From Bradyrhizobium sp. CSA112 (GTDB taxonomy: Bacteria; Pseudomonadota; Alphaproteobacteria; Rhizobiales; Xanthobacteraceae): DNA of 64,000 nucleotides. The notes beneath the pieces are model-generated. The model searched no databases. It saw nothing but the letters and a program-made list of their open reading frames with translations, and was not told the origin of the DNA. The position numbers and the translations under genes were made by a program. The stretch lies in contig NZ_JAACFS010000005.1 in NCBI RefSeq assembly GCF_029051645.1, forward strand, positions 248,001 through 312,000, in the 5' to 3' direction. Below are positions 20,720-29,600 of this stretch, one piece after another. Positions within the stretch are counted from its first letter, which is position 1. The number at the start of each line of letters is the position of its first letter.

Positions 20720-21625
20720 ATGACAGCACGTCCTACCGGCGTGATACCGCCGATGACGACGCCGTTCCGAAAAGACGGCGAGATCGATTTCAAACTCGTC
20801 GCACCGCAGGTTGACTGGCTGATCGGCGCCGGCAGCCACGGCATGGCAGCCGGCGGCTCGACCGGCGAAGGGCATACGCTTGACCACGAAGAGTATCGCG
20901 ACCTTGTCGCGGCGACCGTGGAAGCCGCGAAAGGGCGCGCGCCCGTCATCGCCGGCATCATAGTTGACTCCACCCGCGACGCAATCCGGCGCGGCAAGCT
21001 GGTGCGCGACATGAACGTCGCCGCGCTGCAGGTGACGCCGGTGCACTATCTATTCAAGCCGGACGAGCAGGCGATGGTCGATCATTTCCGCCATATGGCC
21101 GATGAAACCGGCATGCCGATCATCATCTACAATGTGGTGCCGTGGTCCTATCTCTCGCCGGCGCTGCTGAGGCGGATCATGAACGAGGTGCCGCTCGTTG
21201 TCGGCGTCAAGCAGAGCGCTGGCGATTTGAAACTGTTTGCCGACCTCATGATGATGGCGCCGGACAAATTGATCTACAGCGCGGTCGACGCGCTGATGTA
21301 TCCATCCTATGCGCTCGGCGCGCATGGATCGATCGCGGCGATCCTGAGCGCCGCGCCGCATGCTTCCGTCGAACTCTGGAACGTCGTCAAAGCGGGCAAC
21401 CACGACCGCGCGCTGGAGCTGCACAAGAAGCTGCTGACACTGTGGAACGCCATCGTCTCCGACAATCTTCCGGCATGCACGCGCTACGCACAGTCGCTGC
21501 AGGGGCTGCCCGCGACATTCTCTCGCGCACCGATGCCGGAAGCATCGTCTGCGCAACAGGCAGCTATCAGAAAGGCACTGGAGGGATTGGGCGCGCTGCG
21601 CGGCTCTCGCGAGGCGGCGGAGTAA
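20720..21625 (+). CDS. dihydrodipicolinate synthase family protein
   Basis: A 301-residue TIM-barrel aldolase of the DapA/NanA superfamily. The Schiff-base lysine is Lys 164 in VVGVKQSAGD, the catalytic tyrosine is Tyr 137 in IIYNVVPW, and the GGSTGE phosphate/carboxylate loop is at about 46-51. It is unlikely to be the housekeeping DapA, because the genome context is an oxidoreductase (SDR) and not lysine synthesis; family members act on 2-keto acids such as sugar acids or hydroxyproline derivatives. The ATG at 20720 is chosen; GTG/ATG alternatives lie just upstream. Confidence 0.85.
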   Translation: MTARPTGVIPPMTTPFRKDGEIDFKLVAPQVDWLIGAGSHGMAAGGSTGEGHTLDHEEYRDLVAATVEAAKGRAPVIAGIIVDSTRDAIRRGKLVRDMNVAALQVTPVHYLFKPDEQAMVDHFRHMADETGMPIIIYNVVPWSYLSPALLRRIMNEVPLVVGVKQSAGDLKLFADLMMMAPDKLIYSAVDALMYPSYALGAHGSIAAILSAAPHASVELWNVVKAGNHDRALELHKKLLTLWNAIVSDNLPACTRYAQSLQGLPATFSRAPMPEASSAQQAAIRKALEGLGALRGSREAAE

Positions 21626-21776
21626 ATTCCGCCGCGCGAAAACGTCAGCGAGACAATCGAACCGCGTTTCACCGGTGGTTTTACCGGCAGTCGCGAGCTG
21701 TTACTGTCCCGTTCGTACGGGCCCCATTGCCATGAGGGCCCCAACTCAAAAATTCAAAAACCGAGGTGACGATCTC

Positions 21777-22745
21777 ATGAAGGACTTTGCCGGAAAGTTT
21801 GCCGTGATCACCGGAGGCGGCACAGGCATGGGCCGCGAACTCGCGCGCCAGCTCGTCGCCGAAGGCTGCAATGTCGCGATGTGCGACGTTTCCCCGGAGG
21901 CGATGGCCGAGACCAAGCGCATGTGCGAGGCGGAAAAGTTGCCGCAGGGCCTTCGCGTCACCACGCACGTCGCCGACGTCTCGATCGAGGCTCATCTCCA
22001 GCGCTTCCGCGATGAGCTGATCGAGCAGCAGGCGACCGACAAGATCCATCTGCTGTTCAACAATGCCGGCATCGGCGGTGGCGGCAGCCTGTTCACCAAC
22101 ACGCGCGAGCAGTGGGAACGCACCTTCAACATCTGCTGGGGCGGCGTCTATCTCGGTGTTCGCACTTTCCTGCCGCTCATGATGAAAGCGGACGAGGCCC
22201 ACATCGTCAACACATCGAGCGTCAACGGCTTCTGGGCGTCCGTCGGCCTGGGCGCCTCGCACACCGCCTACAGCGCCGCCAAGTTCGCGGTGAAAGGGTT
22301 TACCGAAGCACTGATGACGGATCTGCGGCTCAACGCGCCGCACATCAAATGCTCAGTCGTGATGCCCGGGCATATCGGCACGTCGATCGTTTCCAATTCG
22401 CGCAAGATCCAGAGCGGATCGGAATCCGAAGAACTGAGCCCGAATGAAATCCTGGCGACGCGGCAGCGCCTGAAGGGCATGGGCATCGATACCGTGCCGA
22501 TGTCGGACGACGACATTCAGAAAATCGCACTCGACCGCGCGCGCACTTTCCGCGAGGAGGCGCCGACCACGGCGGCGGTCGCGGCAAAGATCATCCTTGA
22601 CGGCGTCAAGGTTGAGCGCTGGCGCATTCTCGTCGGCGACGACGCCCACAAGCTCGACGAGCGGGTGCGGCAGGCCCCCGAAAAGGCCTATACACCGGAG
22701 TTCTACAAGAGCTTTACGGAAGAGGTCGGCTGGCGGCTCGGGTAG
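21777..22745 (+). CDS. short-chain dehydrogenase/reductase
   Basis: The 322-residue NAD(P)-dependent oxidoreductase has the Rossmann motif TGGGTGMG (12-19), NNAG at 95-98, and the catalytic Ser 147, Tyr 165 and Lys 169 (YSAAK). At 322 residues it is longer than the 250-residue classical SDR, with an extra C-terminal region after the core (DGVKVERWRILVGDDAHKLDERV) typical of a Bradyrhizobium/mycobacterial subgroup. It follows the DapA-like gene by 151 bases and may share its substrate pathway, though this is only inferred. Confidence 0.88.
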   Translation: MKDFAGKFAVITGGGTGMGRELARQLVAEGCNVAMCDVSPEAMAETKRMCEAEKLPQGLRVTTHVADVSIEAHLQRFRDELIEQQATDKIHLLFNNAGIGGGGSLFTNTREQWERTFNICWGGVYLGVRTFLPLMMKADEAHIVNTSSVNGFWASVGLGASHTAYSAAKFAVKGFTEALMTDLRLNAPHIKCSVVMPGHIGTSIVSNSRKIQSGSESEELSPNEILATRQRLKGMGIDTVPMSDDDIQKIALDRARTFREEAPTTAAVAAKIILDGVKVERWRILVGDDAHKLDERVRQAPEKAYTPEFYKSFTEEVGWRLG

Positions 22746-22819
22746 CGGACGATCGGTTCTGATGGAATCAGAACCGAAGCTCCGCACTCCGGACGCGTCG
22801 TCACGGCAACTGACGCCGC

Positions 22820-23290
22820 TCACGCGCGCGAGACGCGCTGACGCGAACCCGGGCGGTAGGCGAGGCGGGTGTGGCCCGAGCAATAGGGCATGCCTTCCAC
22901 CGGCGTATTGCCACAAAAGCAGAAGTCTTCTGCGCCTGGCGTGCTGATCGGCCAGCGGCACCGCTCGTTGCTGAGTTCGAGCAGCGAGCAGCGCTGATTG
23001 CTGGCGATTGGCTCTTCTTGCAGCGGCTGAGCGTTTTCGTAAACGGACTGCAGTATTTGATATTGCAACCGGGGAATGGATTTCCGCGAACGCTCCCTGG
23101 CAGCCTTGGTCGGTCGCGGTTCGGCGGGGGCGGGGCCGCGCGTCAATTGCAGGCGCGAGAGCTTGCCGATCACGGCGTTACGGCTGACGCCGATGCTGGC
23201 CGCGATCTCGCGGCAGGTGAGGCCGGCTTCAAAATGGCTTTTCAGGAGTTCGACGCGATCGGTGGTCCAGGTCGGTACATTCGTAAGCAT
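22820..23290 (-). CDS. gcrA: cell-cycle regulator GcrA
   Basis: The 156-residue protein is the alphaproteobacterial sigma-70 cofactor that activates promoters with CcrM-methylated GANTC sites. The N-terminal helix-turn-helix is clear (WTTDRVELLKSHFEAG, then SIGVSRNAVIGKLSRL), and the C-terminal sigma-binding part has the cysteine-containing RCRWPISTPGAEDFCFCG and YCSGHTRLAY. The ATG at 23290 gives the canonical start. It lies 43 bases downstream of a small ribbon-helix-helix-like gene in the same direction. Confidence 0.95.
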   Translation of the reverse strand: MLTNVPTWTTDRVELLKSHFEAGLTCREIAASIGVSRNAVIGKLSRLQLTRGPAPAEPRPTKAARERSRKSIPRLQYQILQSVYENAQPLQEEPIASNQRCSLLELSNERCRWPISTPGAEDFCFCGNTPVEGMPYCSGHTRLAYRPGSRQRVSRA

Positions 23291-23333
23291 TTTCTCGGTT
23301 CCACATTCTGTGAAAACCGCCGCGTTGCTCCCG

Positions 23334-23534
23334 TCAGGACGTCTTGCCGTTGTCGCGGATTGCAAGCAGCCCATCCTTGATGGCCAGCCGAATGCCTTCC
23401 TCGATCAGGGTCCTTGCAACGCCGGGAACGCTTGTGCCGTGGGTGCCCTGTCTCACCAATCTTTCCATATAAGCGATGGTCGAGAGCGCCAAGGTCACGG
23501 GAACGCGGTCGGTTTCGGCTTTTTCTGTAGCCAT
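23334..23534 (-). CDS. small ribbon-helix-helix-like protein
   Basis: A 66-residue protein: VPVTLALSTIAYMERLVRQGTHG followed by SVPGVARTLIEEGIRLAIKDG. The pattern of a short strand and two helices fits a CopG/MetJ-type DNA-binding fold, but the match is by shape only. It is upstream of gcrA and could be co-transcribed with it. The upstream 23535-23660 region is AT-rich and probably holds the promoter. No toxin partner is adjacent. Confidence 0.6.
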   Translation of the reverse strand: MATEKAETDRVPVTLALSTIAYMERLVRQGTHGTSVPGVARTLIEEGIRLAIKDGLLAIRDNGKTS

Positions 23535-23824
23535 GGGGAACGCTAACTTTTAAACGCTGTACTGAAAAGTTACTATTTCGACTCTATTTAGTTTTACACA
23601 CATGAGTCAAACGGCTTGTGGATAGCTCTCTATCCATTTGAAAAAACATATTAAAAGCCAAAGTCGGGTTTGTGGATTAACCAAAGTGCCCGTGACGCGC
23701 AGCGCGCGGCAGTCTTAACGGCGGTTAGAGGCGCGGCGAAACGATCCAGCCGTGTGGGCCATTTCCCCATTGCTTCGCGCTGCAGGGAATGCCGATGATG
23801 CCCTGGGACGGCGGCAAGGGCGCA

Positions 23825-24172
23825 ATGACGGTAACGAACGGTCTCTACACCATTCATATCGAGATGACGGACGGCGGCCATGGCCGCGCGCACGGCGTGA
23901 TTGTGCTGCGCGACGGCAAGATCGCCGGCGGTGACTCGTATTTCTATTACACGGGCTCTTACACCGCAGATCGCGGCAAGTGGCGCGGTGAACTGATCAC
24001 CAACGAGCACACGAAATCGGTTGGCGCGCTGCCGCTGTTCGGCGGGCGCGAAGTCACTTGCGGCTTCAGCGGGTCGTACGCCGCCGATGGCGCGCAGGTG
24101 CAGGGGACTGCGTTGGTCGGAAAGACCAGCGTGTTGTTTCACGCGCGGCTGAAGCTGCGCTCTCCTTTTTGA
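23825..24172 (+). CDS. GrlR-like regulatory protein
   Basis: A 115-residue protein resembling the GrlR fold: MTVTNGLYTIHIEM, the repeated GxxxGGDSYFYYTGSY strand, and CGFSGSYAADGAQVQGTAL. GrlR was described as the repressor of the type III secretion activator GrlA in enteropathogens, but homologues are widespread in non-pathogenic Rhizobiales, where their role is unknown. The ATG at 23825 is chosen; in-frame ATGs at 23789 and 23795 are possible. No type III secretion gene lies in the window. Confidence 0.65.
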   Translation: MTVTNGLYTIHIEMTDGGHGRAHGVIVLRDGKIAGGDSYFYYTGSYTADRGKWRGELITNEHTKSVGALPLFGGREVTCGFSGSYAADGAQVQGTALVGKTSVLFHARLKLRSPF

Positions 24173-24191
24173 GGAGCCGCAGGTCGTCCGA

Positions 24192-25133
24192 TCAGCCGTG
24201 CACGACCGTCTTCGCGATCATGCAGTGAATGCCCTTGGAGCCGTTAACGGTCTGCGTCACCCGCAGATCGGCGGCGAGACTGCAGAGCGTGTAAGCGTCC
24301 TCGCGCGACAAATTGCGCTTCTCGCCGAGCAGCAAGATCATGTCGCGCAACGCGCGCACCACGCATTGATCGAGATCGGGGTCCATCGCCATCGTCATGT
24401 AATGCGTTGGCGTTTCCGCACGGGGATAGCCGAGCTCCAGATCCTTGCGCAGCGTCAGGCGGAAGCGGCCTTGCAATGCCGTCTCGATCGCGGTGACGCA
24501 GACTTCGCCATCGCCCTGCACGCCATGCCCATCGCCGCAGGAGAACAGCGCGCCCGGCACGAACACCGGCAGATACAGCTTGGCGCCGGCGCCCAATTCC
24601 TTGTTGTCGAGATTGCCGCCCATCGCGCGCGGAATCAACGAGGTGATGCGGCCCCAGGCCGGCGGCGGCGCCACACCCATCACGCCGAAGAACGGCGCCA
24701 GCGGCAAATCGAGCCCCCATGGCATCCGGCCCACCATTCGCTCGCGGTCAAGCGGGATGTTGATGATGCGCGTCTCGTGGAAATCGTCGGGCAGGGTGCC
24801 CGCCAGCGGGCGGATCAGATTGTAGCCCCAGTCCTGCCGGAGCTGGACGTCGAGAATGTCGACCTCCAGCACGTTGCCGGGCTCGGCGCCGGCAACCGCG
24901 ACCGGGCCGGTGAGGATGTGACCCGGGACCATGCGCTCACTCCGCGCGTGAATGTCGGCAAGCTCGGCAGGTACGTGAAACTTGGCTCGGTCCGGCATCA
25001 CGTCCGGCCCGCCGGTCACGGTGTCGATGGTGACCTCGTCGCCGCTGGCGATGGTCAGGACGGGCTTCAATTTCGCTTCGAAAAAGCCCCAGTGGCAGGT
25101 TTCGGGGCTGGAATGCAGATGATGATAGGCCAT
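24192..25133 (-). CDS. acetamidase/formamidase family protein
   Basis: A 313-residue amidohydrolase of the formamidase/acetamidase family, which releases ammonia from small amides. Motifs visible are HVPAE...HILTGPVAVAGAEPGNVLEVDI, FFGVMGVAPP, GGNLDNKELGAGAKLYLPVFVPGALFSCGDGHGVQGDGEVC, and the late CSLAADLRVTQTVNG. The metal-site aspartates and histidines of the family are present. The start MAYHHLHS at 25133 is preferred over TTG at 25157, which would overlap the divergent gene. Confidence 0.88.
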   Translation of the reverse strand: MAYHHLHSSPETCHWGFFEAKLKPVLTIASGDEVTIDTVTGGPDVMPDRAKFHVPAELADIHARSERMVPGHILTGPVAVAGAEPGNVLEVDILDVQLRQDWGYNLIRPLAGTLPDDFHETRIINIPLDRERMVGRMPWGLDLPLAPFFGVMGVAPPPAWGRITSLIPRAMGGNLDNKELGAGAKLYLPVFVPGALFSCGDGHGVQGDGEVCVTAIETALQGRFRLTLRKDLELGYPRAETPTHYMTMAMDPDLDQCVVRALRDMILLLGEKRNLSREDAYTLCSLAADLRVTQTVNGSKGIHCMIAKTVVHG

Positions 25134-25156
25134 GAGGGGGACTTTTGGTTGCTGCA

Positions 25157-26005
25157 ATGGCGTCGTATGACGCTCTATCAGACATTATCAGAGGCTTCCC
25201 CTTGTTTTTTGTCCTCTCCAAGACGCTCGGCTCTCTGCTGTTGCCGACGAATCTTCTGATCGGCGTCGGCTTCGTCGGGGCCATTCTGATGTTCACGCGC
25301 TTTGCATCGCTGGGGCGCAAGCTGGTGATCGCAGCCGTTCTGCTGCTCGTGATCTGCGGTCTGTCGCCGCTCGGGAACCTGCTGCTCTATCCGTTGGAGC
25401 AGCGCTTTCCGCCATGGGACAACTCGCGCGGGGCGCCTGACGGCATCATCGTGCTCGGCGGCTCGATCCAACCCGAGCTCTCCGTCGCGCACAGCACGCC
25501 GGTGGTGCTCGGCGCGCCCGATCGTCTGATCGCGGCTGCGGCGCTGGCGCACCGCTATCCTAACGCGCGCGTCGTATTTACCGGCGGCAGCGCGAAACTG
25601 ATTTCGAACGACGCCAGAGAGGCCGATTTCGCCGGCGCCATTTTCGAGAGTCTCGGCATCGACAAGTCGCGCCTGGTCATGGAACGGGCTTCGCGCAATA
25701 CGCAGGAGAACGCGGAATTCTCGAAGGTGATGCTTGCGCCCAAGGAGGGCGAGCGCTGGCTTTTGGTGACGTCAGCTTCCCATATGCCGCGATCGGTCGG
25801 CTTGTTTAGGAAAGCGGGATTCGCGGTCGAGCCCTATCCCGTCGATTGGCGGGTCGGCCGAGGCGGCGATGTGTGGAATTTCACCAATATCGCAATCGAC
25901 GGACTAGGACGGACCGACGTCGCGTTGCGCGAATGGATGGGGCTGCTCGCCTACCGCGCCACCGGCAAGATCGACGAGTTGCTGCCGGGCCCAGCATCGA
26001 AGTAG
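25157..26005 (+). CDS. YdcF/ElyC (DUF218) family membrane protein
   Basis: The 282-residue protein has two N-terminal membrane helices (about 28-48 and 56-73) and a DUF218 domain (about 96-245) with DGIIVLGG, FTGGSAKL and TSASHMPRSVGLF. E. coli ElyC of this family affects envelope polysaccharide assembly from undecaprenyl carriers. The start is ambiguous: a TTG at 25145 sits directly after GAGGGGG, while ATG at 25157 lacks a close site. It diverges from the amidase gene with almost no spacer. Confidence 0.85.
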   Translation: MASYDALSDIIRGFPLFFVLSKTLGSLLLPTNLLIGVGFVGAILMFTRFASLGRKLVIAAVLLLVICGLSPLGNLLLYPLEQRFPPWDNSRGAPDGIIVLGGSIQPELSVAHSTPVVLGAPDRLIAAAALAHRYPNARVVFTGGSAKLISNDAREADFAGAIFESLGIDKSRLVMERASRNTQENAEFSKVMLAPKEGERWLLVTSASHMPRSVGLFRKAGFAVEPYPVDWRVGRGGDVWNFTNIAIDGLGRTDVALREWMGLLAYRATGKIDELLPGPASK

Positions 26006-26070
26006 AAGCCGGTCGCCAGCCGGGCTACAATCACGCAACAGGCGGGGCCGCCGATTTGGGAGTTTACGCC

Positions 26071-26856
26071 ATGCAACAGCAGACGCCGCCGGAAGCGTTC
26101 GATTTGGCCGGCATGGTGGCCGACCTGAACAGCCTGCTGAGGCTGAAGACGACCGTGATCGGCATCAAGATGTTTGCCCGCGTCGAGGAGATGGCCGCGA
26201 TCCCGAAGATCCGGCGTCCCTCGGCGGTGCATACCACCGACCAGATCGTCAGCATGGCCTCGCGGCTCGGCTGGACCGTCGGTATCACCGGCGACGATCT
26301 CGTCGGCGCGCAGTGCCGCGCCGTGATTGGGCTGGCGCCGCAGGACGAAAAGTGGCTCGCCGGGGAAAATTATGTCGGAGTCTGGCACAGCACGGCCGAG
26401 GACGCGCGCAAGCGTCAGGAGGCGCTCGACGTCGTACCTTTCGGCCAGTATCAGGCGATGGCGGTGAGCCCGCTCACCAGCGGCCGGCTCAATCCGCCCG
26501 ATATCTGCCTGGTCTACGCGACGCCTGGCCAGATGATCATTCTGATCAACGGCCTGCAATATACCGGTTACAAGAAATTCGAGTGGGGCGTGGTCGGCGA
26601 GACCGCCTGCGCGGATTCCTGGGGCAGGGCGCTCAAGACCGGCGAGCCAAGCCTGTCGCTGCCGTGCTTCGCCGAGCGCCGCTACGGCGGCGTGCCGGAC
26701 GAGGAGATGCTGATGGCGCTCAAGCCGGAGCATCTTGCCAAGGCCATTGTCGGGATGAAGCAATTGGCGAAGAACGGCCTGCGCTATCCGATCGCGCCCT
26801 ATGGCATTCAGGCCGACGTTCGCGCCGGCATGGGCGTGTCGTACGCGAAGAAATAA
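26071..26856 (+). CDS. DUF169 domain protein
   Basis: The 261-residue protein has the DUF169 hallmarks: an N-terminal LKTTVIGIKMF, central CLVYATPGQMIILINGLQY, CADSWGRALKTGEPSLSLPCFAERRYGGVPDEEMLMAL, and conserved cysteines at about 91, 151, 190 and 210. DUF169 proteins are cytoplasmic and uncharacterised; several archaeal and bacterial members are near redox enzymes. It lies between ydcF and a saccharopine-dehydrogenase-like gene on the same strand. Confidence 0.82.
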   Translation: MQQQTPPEAFDLAGMVADLNSLLRLKTTVIGIKMFARVEEMAAIPKIRRPSAVHTTDQIVSMASRLGWTVGITGDDLVGAQCRAVIGLAPQDEKWLAGENYVGVWHSTAEDARKRQEALDVVPFGQYQAMAVSPLTSGRLNPPDICLVYATPGQMIILINGLQYTGYKKFEWGVVGETACADSWGRALKTGEPSLSLPCFAERRYGGVPDEEMLMALKPEHLAKAIVGMKQLAKNGLRYPIAPYGIQADVRAGMGVSYAKK

Positions 26857-26861
26857 ACGAC

Positions 26862-26939
26862 CGTCATTGCGAGCGAAGCGAAGCAATCCACATACACCGC
26901 GAAGAGATTTTGGATTGCTTCGCTTCGCTCGCAATGACA
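26862..26939. repeat. palindromic repeat, CGTCATTGCGAG family
   Basis: Arms CGTCATTGCGAGCGAAGCGA and TCGCTTCGCTCGCAATGAC can pair almost perfectly over about 30 bases. Three other copies in this window are at 29481, 35173 and 57224. It lies six bases after the DUF169 stop. Confidence 0.85.
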
Positions 26940-26973
26940 AGAAGACCCAAACGTCAATTCCAGGAACCAAAAT

Positions 26974-28152
26974 ATGTCTTCGTCGAAATTCGACATCGTC
27001 GTCTACGGCGCCACCGGTTTCACCGGCCAACTCGTCGCCGAGTATCTGGCCGCGCACTACAAGGGCGACGCCAGCCTGAAATGGGCGATGGCCGGGCGCA
27101 GCAAGGACAAGCTCGCCTCCGTTCGCGATGCGATCGGCGCGCCTGCGGATACGCCGCTGATTGTGGCCGATGCCAGCGATCCCGCATCGTTGAAGGCGAT
27201 GTTGGATCAGACGAAATCTGTGATCAGCACGGTCGGCCCGTATCAGTTTTACGGCAATGAGCTGCTTGCTGCCTGCGTGGCCTCGGGTACCGATTATTTC
27301 GATCTCTGCGGCGAACCGTTGTGGATGCGGGAGATGATCGACAAGCATGAAGCAGAAGCGAAAGCCCGCGGCGCACGCATCGTGTTTTCATGCGGGTTCG
27401 ACTCGGTGCCGTTCGAACTCGGCGCATTCTTTGTGCAGGAGGAAGCCAAGCGGGTGTTCGGCACGCCGGCTTCCCGCGTTAAGGGGCGCGTGCGCGACAT
27501 GCGCGGCACCCTGTCCGGCGGCACCGCCGCGAGCGCCAAGGCGACCTTCGATGCCGTCGCCAAGGATCTCAGCCTAGTTGCGATACTCAAGGATGCGTTC
27601 GCGCTGACGCCCGGATTCAAGGGGCCAAAGCAGCCGCCGGGCAGCAAGCCGGCCTATGAGGAAGACCTGCAGTCCTGGGCGGCGCCCTTCATGATGGCGC
27701 TCATCAACACCCGTAACATCCATCGCTCGAACATGCTGATGGGCTTTCCGTACGGGAAGGAGTTCGTCTACGACGAAATGGTGCTGACGGGTGCCGGCGA
27801 GAAGGGCGAGGCCAACGCCAAGCTGGTGATGGCCGCAAATACCGAAAAGACCGGCCCCGGTGCACCCAAGCCCGGCGAAGGGCCGTCGAAGGAAGAGCGC
27901 GAGAACGGCCTCTATGATCTGCTCTATGTCGCCATCGCGCCCGATGGTCGTCAGGTCCGCGCATCCGTGAAGGGTGACCGCGATCCCGGCTATGGGTCGA
28001 CGTCAAAGATGATCTCGGAATGCGCAATCTGCCTGCTGCGCGACACGCCGGATGTTCCAGCCGGCATCTGGACGCCGGGGGCTGCGATGCAGCACAAGCT
28101 GATCGAGCGGCTGGTCGATCATGCCGGATTGACGTTCACGGTCGAGAAGTAG
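26974..28152 (+). CDS. saccharopine dehydrogenase-like oxidoreductase (trans-acting enoyl reductase type)
   Basis: The 392-residue protein begins with a Rossmann fold (DIVVYGATGFTGQLVAEYL, 5-23). Its next features, GPYQFYGNELLAACVASGTDYFDLCGEPLWMREMI and CGFDSVPFELG, are characteristic of the family that includes mycobacterial trans-acting enoyl reductase. Such enzymes reduce acyl substrates with NAD(P)H. It has no lysine-pathway context here, so lysine metabolism is unlikely. A C-terminal segment ends DHAGLTFTVEK. Confidence 0.85.
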   Translation: MSSSKFDIVVYGATGFTGQLVAEYLAAHYKGDASLKWAMAGRSKDKLASVRDAIGAPADTPLIVADASDPASLKAMLDQTKSVISTVGPYQFYGNELLAACVASGTDYFDLCGEPLWMREMIDKHEAEAKARGARIVFSCGFDSVPFELGAFFVQEEAKRVFGTPASRVKGRVRDMRGTLSGGTAASAKATFDAVAKDLSLVAILKDAFALTPGFKGPKQPPGSKPAYEEDLQSWAAPFMMALINTRNIHRSNMLMGFPYGKEFVYDEMVLTGAGEKGEANAKLVMAANTEKTGPGAPKPGEGPSKEERENGLYDLLYVAIAPDGRQVRASVKGDRDPGYGSTSKMISECAICLLRDTPDVPAGIWTPGAAMQHKLIERLVDHAGLTFTVEK

Positions 28153-28181
28153 CTTCGCAGCGTAGGACGGCTTCGTCGGCG

Positions 28182-29429
28182 CTATGGCCGCGGAATGGTG
28201 TCGGCCTTCCAGCGCTCGGCGGCAACGAACATGCCCCACATCGCTCCCAGCATGAGCCAGAAGTGCCGCCAATGGTCGGTATCGATGATGAAGCTCTCGC
28301 CGACGGTGCCGAGGAACGCGGCGAAGATCGCCAGATAGGCCGGCTGCCAGGGCACGCTGACGAAGACATAGCGGAACCCTGTCAGCACGGTGACGCAGAC
28401 CAGTACCGGATAGCAGACGCCGGAGAGCCATCCGCCTGACATGAACGCGTTCAGGTAGGAATTGTGGGTGTCCTCGGGAAAGAAGCGGTTGAACTGCAGC
28501 GGCCCGATGCCGAGCGGTAAACCAAGTGCCATCTCGGCTCCGAGAATATGCCGGCCGAAACGTCCGAAGCGGCCCCCGTCGTAGCTCTGATCGAAACTGG
28601 CGCGCTGCTTGAATAGTTGCGCGATCGGATCGAGCGACAGCAGCACAGCAACCAGCGCCGCCGCCAGCACTACGGTAACGAGCGCGACCACGATGATGCG
28701 CGAGCGCTGCGACTGCGAGCGGCTGGTCAGCACCATCAACGCCAGCATGAATACGGAAGTGAGGATCAACTGGCCCCACGCGGCGCGTGAGAACGAAAGG
28801 AGGATTGCCAGCGACAGGACGCCGAACGTGATCGCGCTGCGCAGCGACTTGCCGAATTTGTCCGAGACGACGCTTTGCAGCGCGAACAGCGCCGGCAGGA
28901 TCAGGAACGCGCCGAGCACGTTCGGATCCTTGAAGGTGCCGCGGGCGCGGTCATACAGCGTCAGCAAGTCACGCCCGCCGGGAATGAGGTTGAAGTAACC
29001 GGCAATACCGGCAAGCGCCGCAATCAGGGCGCCGACGATGAGGCCGCGCCGGAGCATGTCGAGCCGCGCCGCGGTATCCTCCGATATCACCATCGCGAAC
29101 AGAATGACTGTTACCGCCATGTACCACGAGGTCGCGATCCAGTTCGGCACGCTGGGCCGGTCGAACACGGCGACCGAGCTGACGGTGTAGCCGACATTGA
29201 TCAAGAACAGCAGCAGAAGCAGCGGCATGAACACCAGCCGCATCCGCAGGCCGGTTGCGAAAAAGACTACCGAGGCCGCAAACGTGGCCAGTTCATAGGG
29301 ACTGGGCTCAATGAAGACGATCGCGACGGATGCTCCGACCAGCCATACCATCGCGCGCTGCAAGGCAAGCACGCCGGGCGCAGCCGTCATCGATGGTAGG
29401 GAGCCTCCGGCCGTCGCCGCATAGGTCAT
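28182..29429 (-). CDS. O-antigen ligase / polysaccharide polymerase-like membrane protein
   Basis: The 415-residue protein has ten or more hydrophobic helices and the Wzy_C/O-antigen ligase signature: a periplasmic loop with FPEDTHNSYLNAFMSGGW, preceded by GIGPLQFNRF, plus TFKDPNVLGAFLILPALFAL. It likely polymerises or ligates lipid-linked sugar repeats at the outer face of the inner membrane. In-frame ATGs at 29444 and 29429 are close; I use 29429. It belongs to the 28-38 kb polysaccharide region. Confidence 0.82.
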   Translation of the reverse strand: MTYAATAGGSLPSMTAAPGVLALQRAMVWLVGASVAIVFIEPSPYELATFAASVVFFATGLRMRLVFMPLLLLLFLINVGYTVSSVAVFDRPSVPNWIATSWYMAVTVILFAMVISEDTAARLDMLRRGLIVGALIAALAGIAGYFNLIPGGRDLLTLYDRARGTFKDPNVLGAFLILPALFALQSVVSDKFGKSLRSAITFGVLSLAILLSFSRAAWGQLILTSVFMLALMVLTSRSQSQRSRIIVVALVTVVLAAALVAVLLSLDPIAQLFKQRASFDQSYDGGRFGRFGRHILGAEMALGLPLGIGPLQFNRFFPEDTHNSYLNAFMSGGWLSGVCYPVLVCVTVLTGFRYVFVSVPWQPAYLAIFAAFLGTVGESFIIDTDHWRHFWLMLGAMWGMFVAAERWKADTIPRP

Positions 29430-29480
29430 CGAATACTCACGCACTCACGCAACGCAACAAACAACTGAACCTGCTATCCG

Positions 29481-29594
29481 CGTCATTGCGAGGAGCTCGC
29501 GACAAAATTGCAAAGCAATTTTGCGCTGAAGCGACGAAGCAATCCACCTATCCCAGAGCCGCGCGATGGATTGCTTCGTTTCGCTCGCAATGAC
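29481..29594. repeat. palindromic repeat, CGTCATTGCGAG family, long variant
   Basis: Arms CGTCATTGCGAGGAGCTCGC and TTCGCTCGCAATGAC surround an inner hairpin (AAATTGCAAAGCAATTT). It separates two polysaccharide genes on the minus strand and ends seven bases from the transferase stop codon. Confidence 0.8.
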
Positions 29595-29600
29595 ATCAAC

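Noticed and set aside
23334..23534. Antitoxin of a toxin-antitoxin pair
   Set aside because: The ribbon-helix-helix-like shape fits, but the neighbour is gcrA and no toxin-like gene is adjacent.
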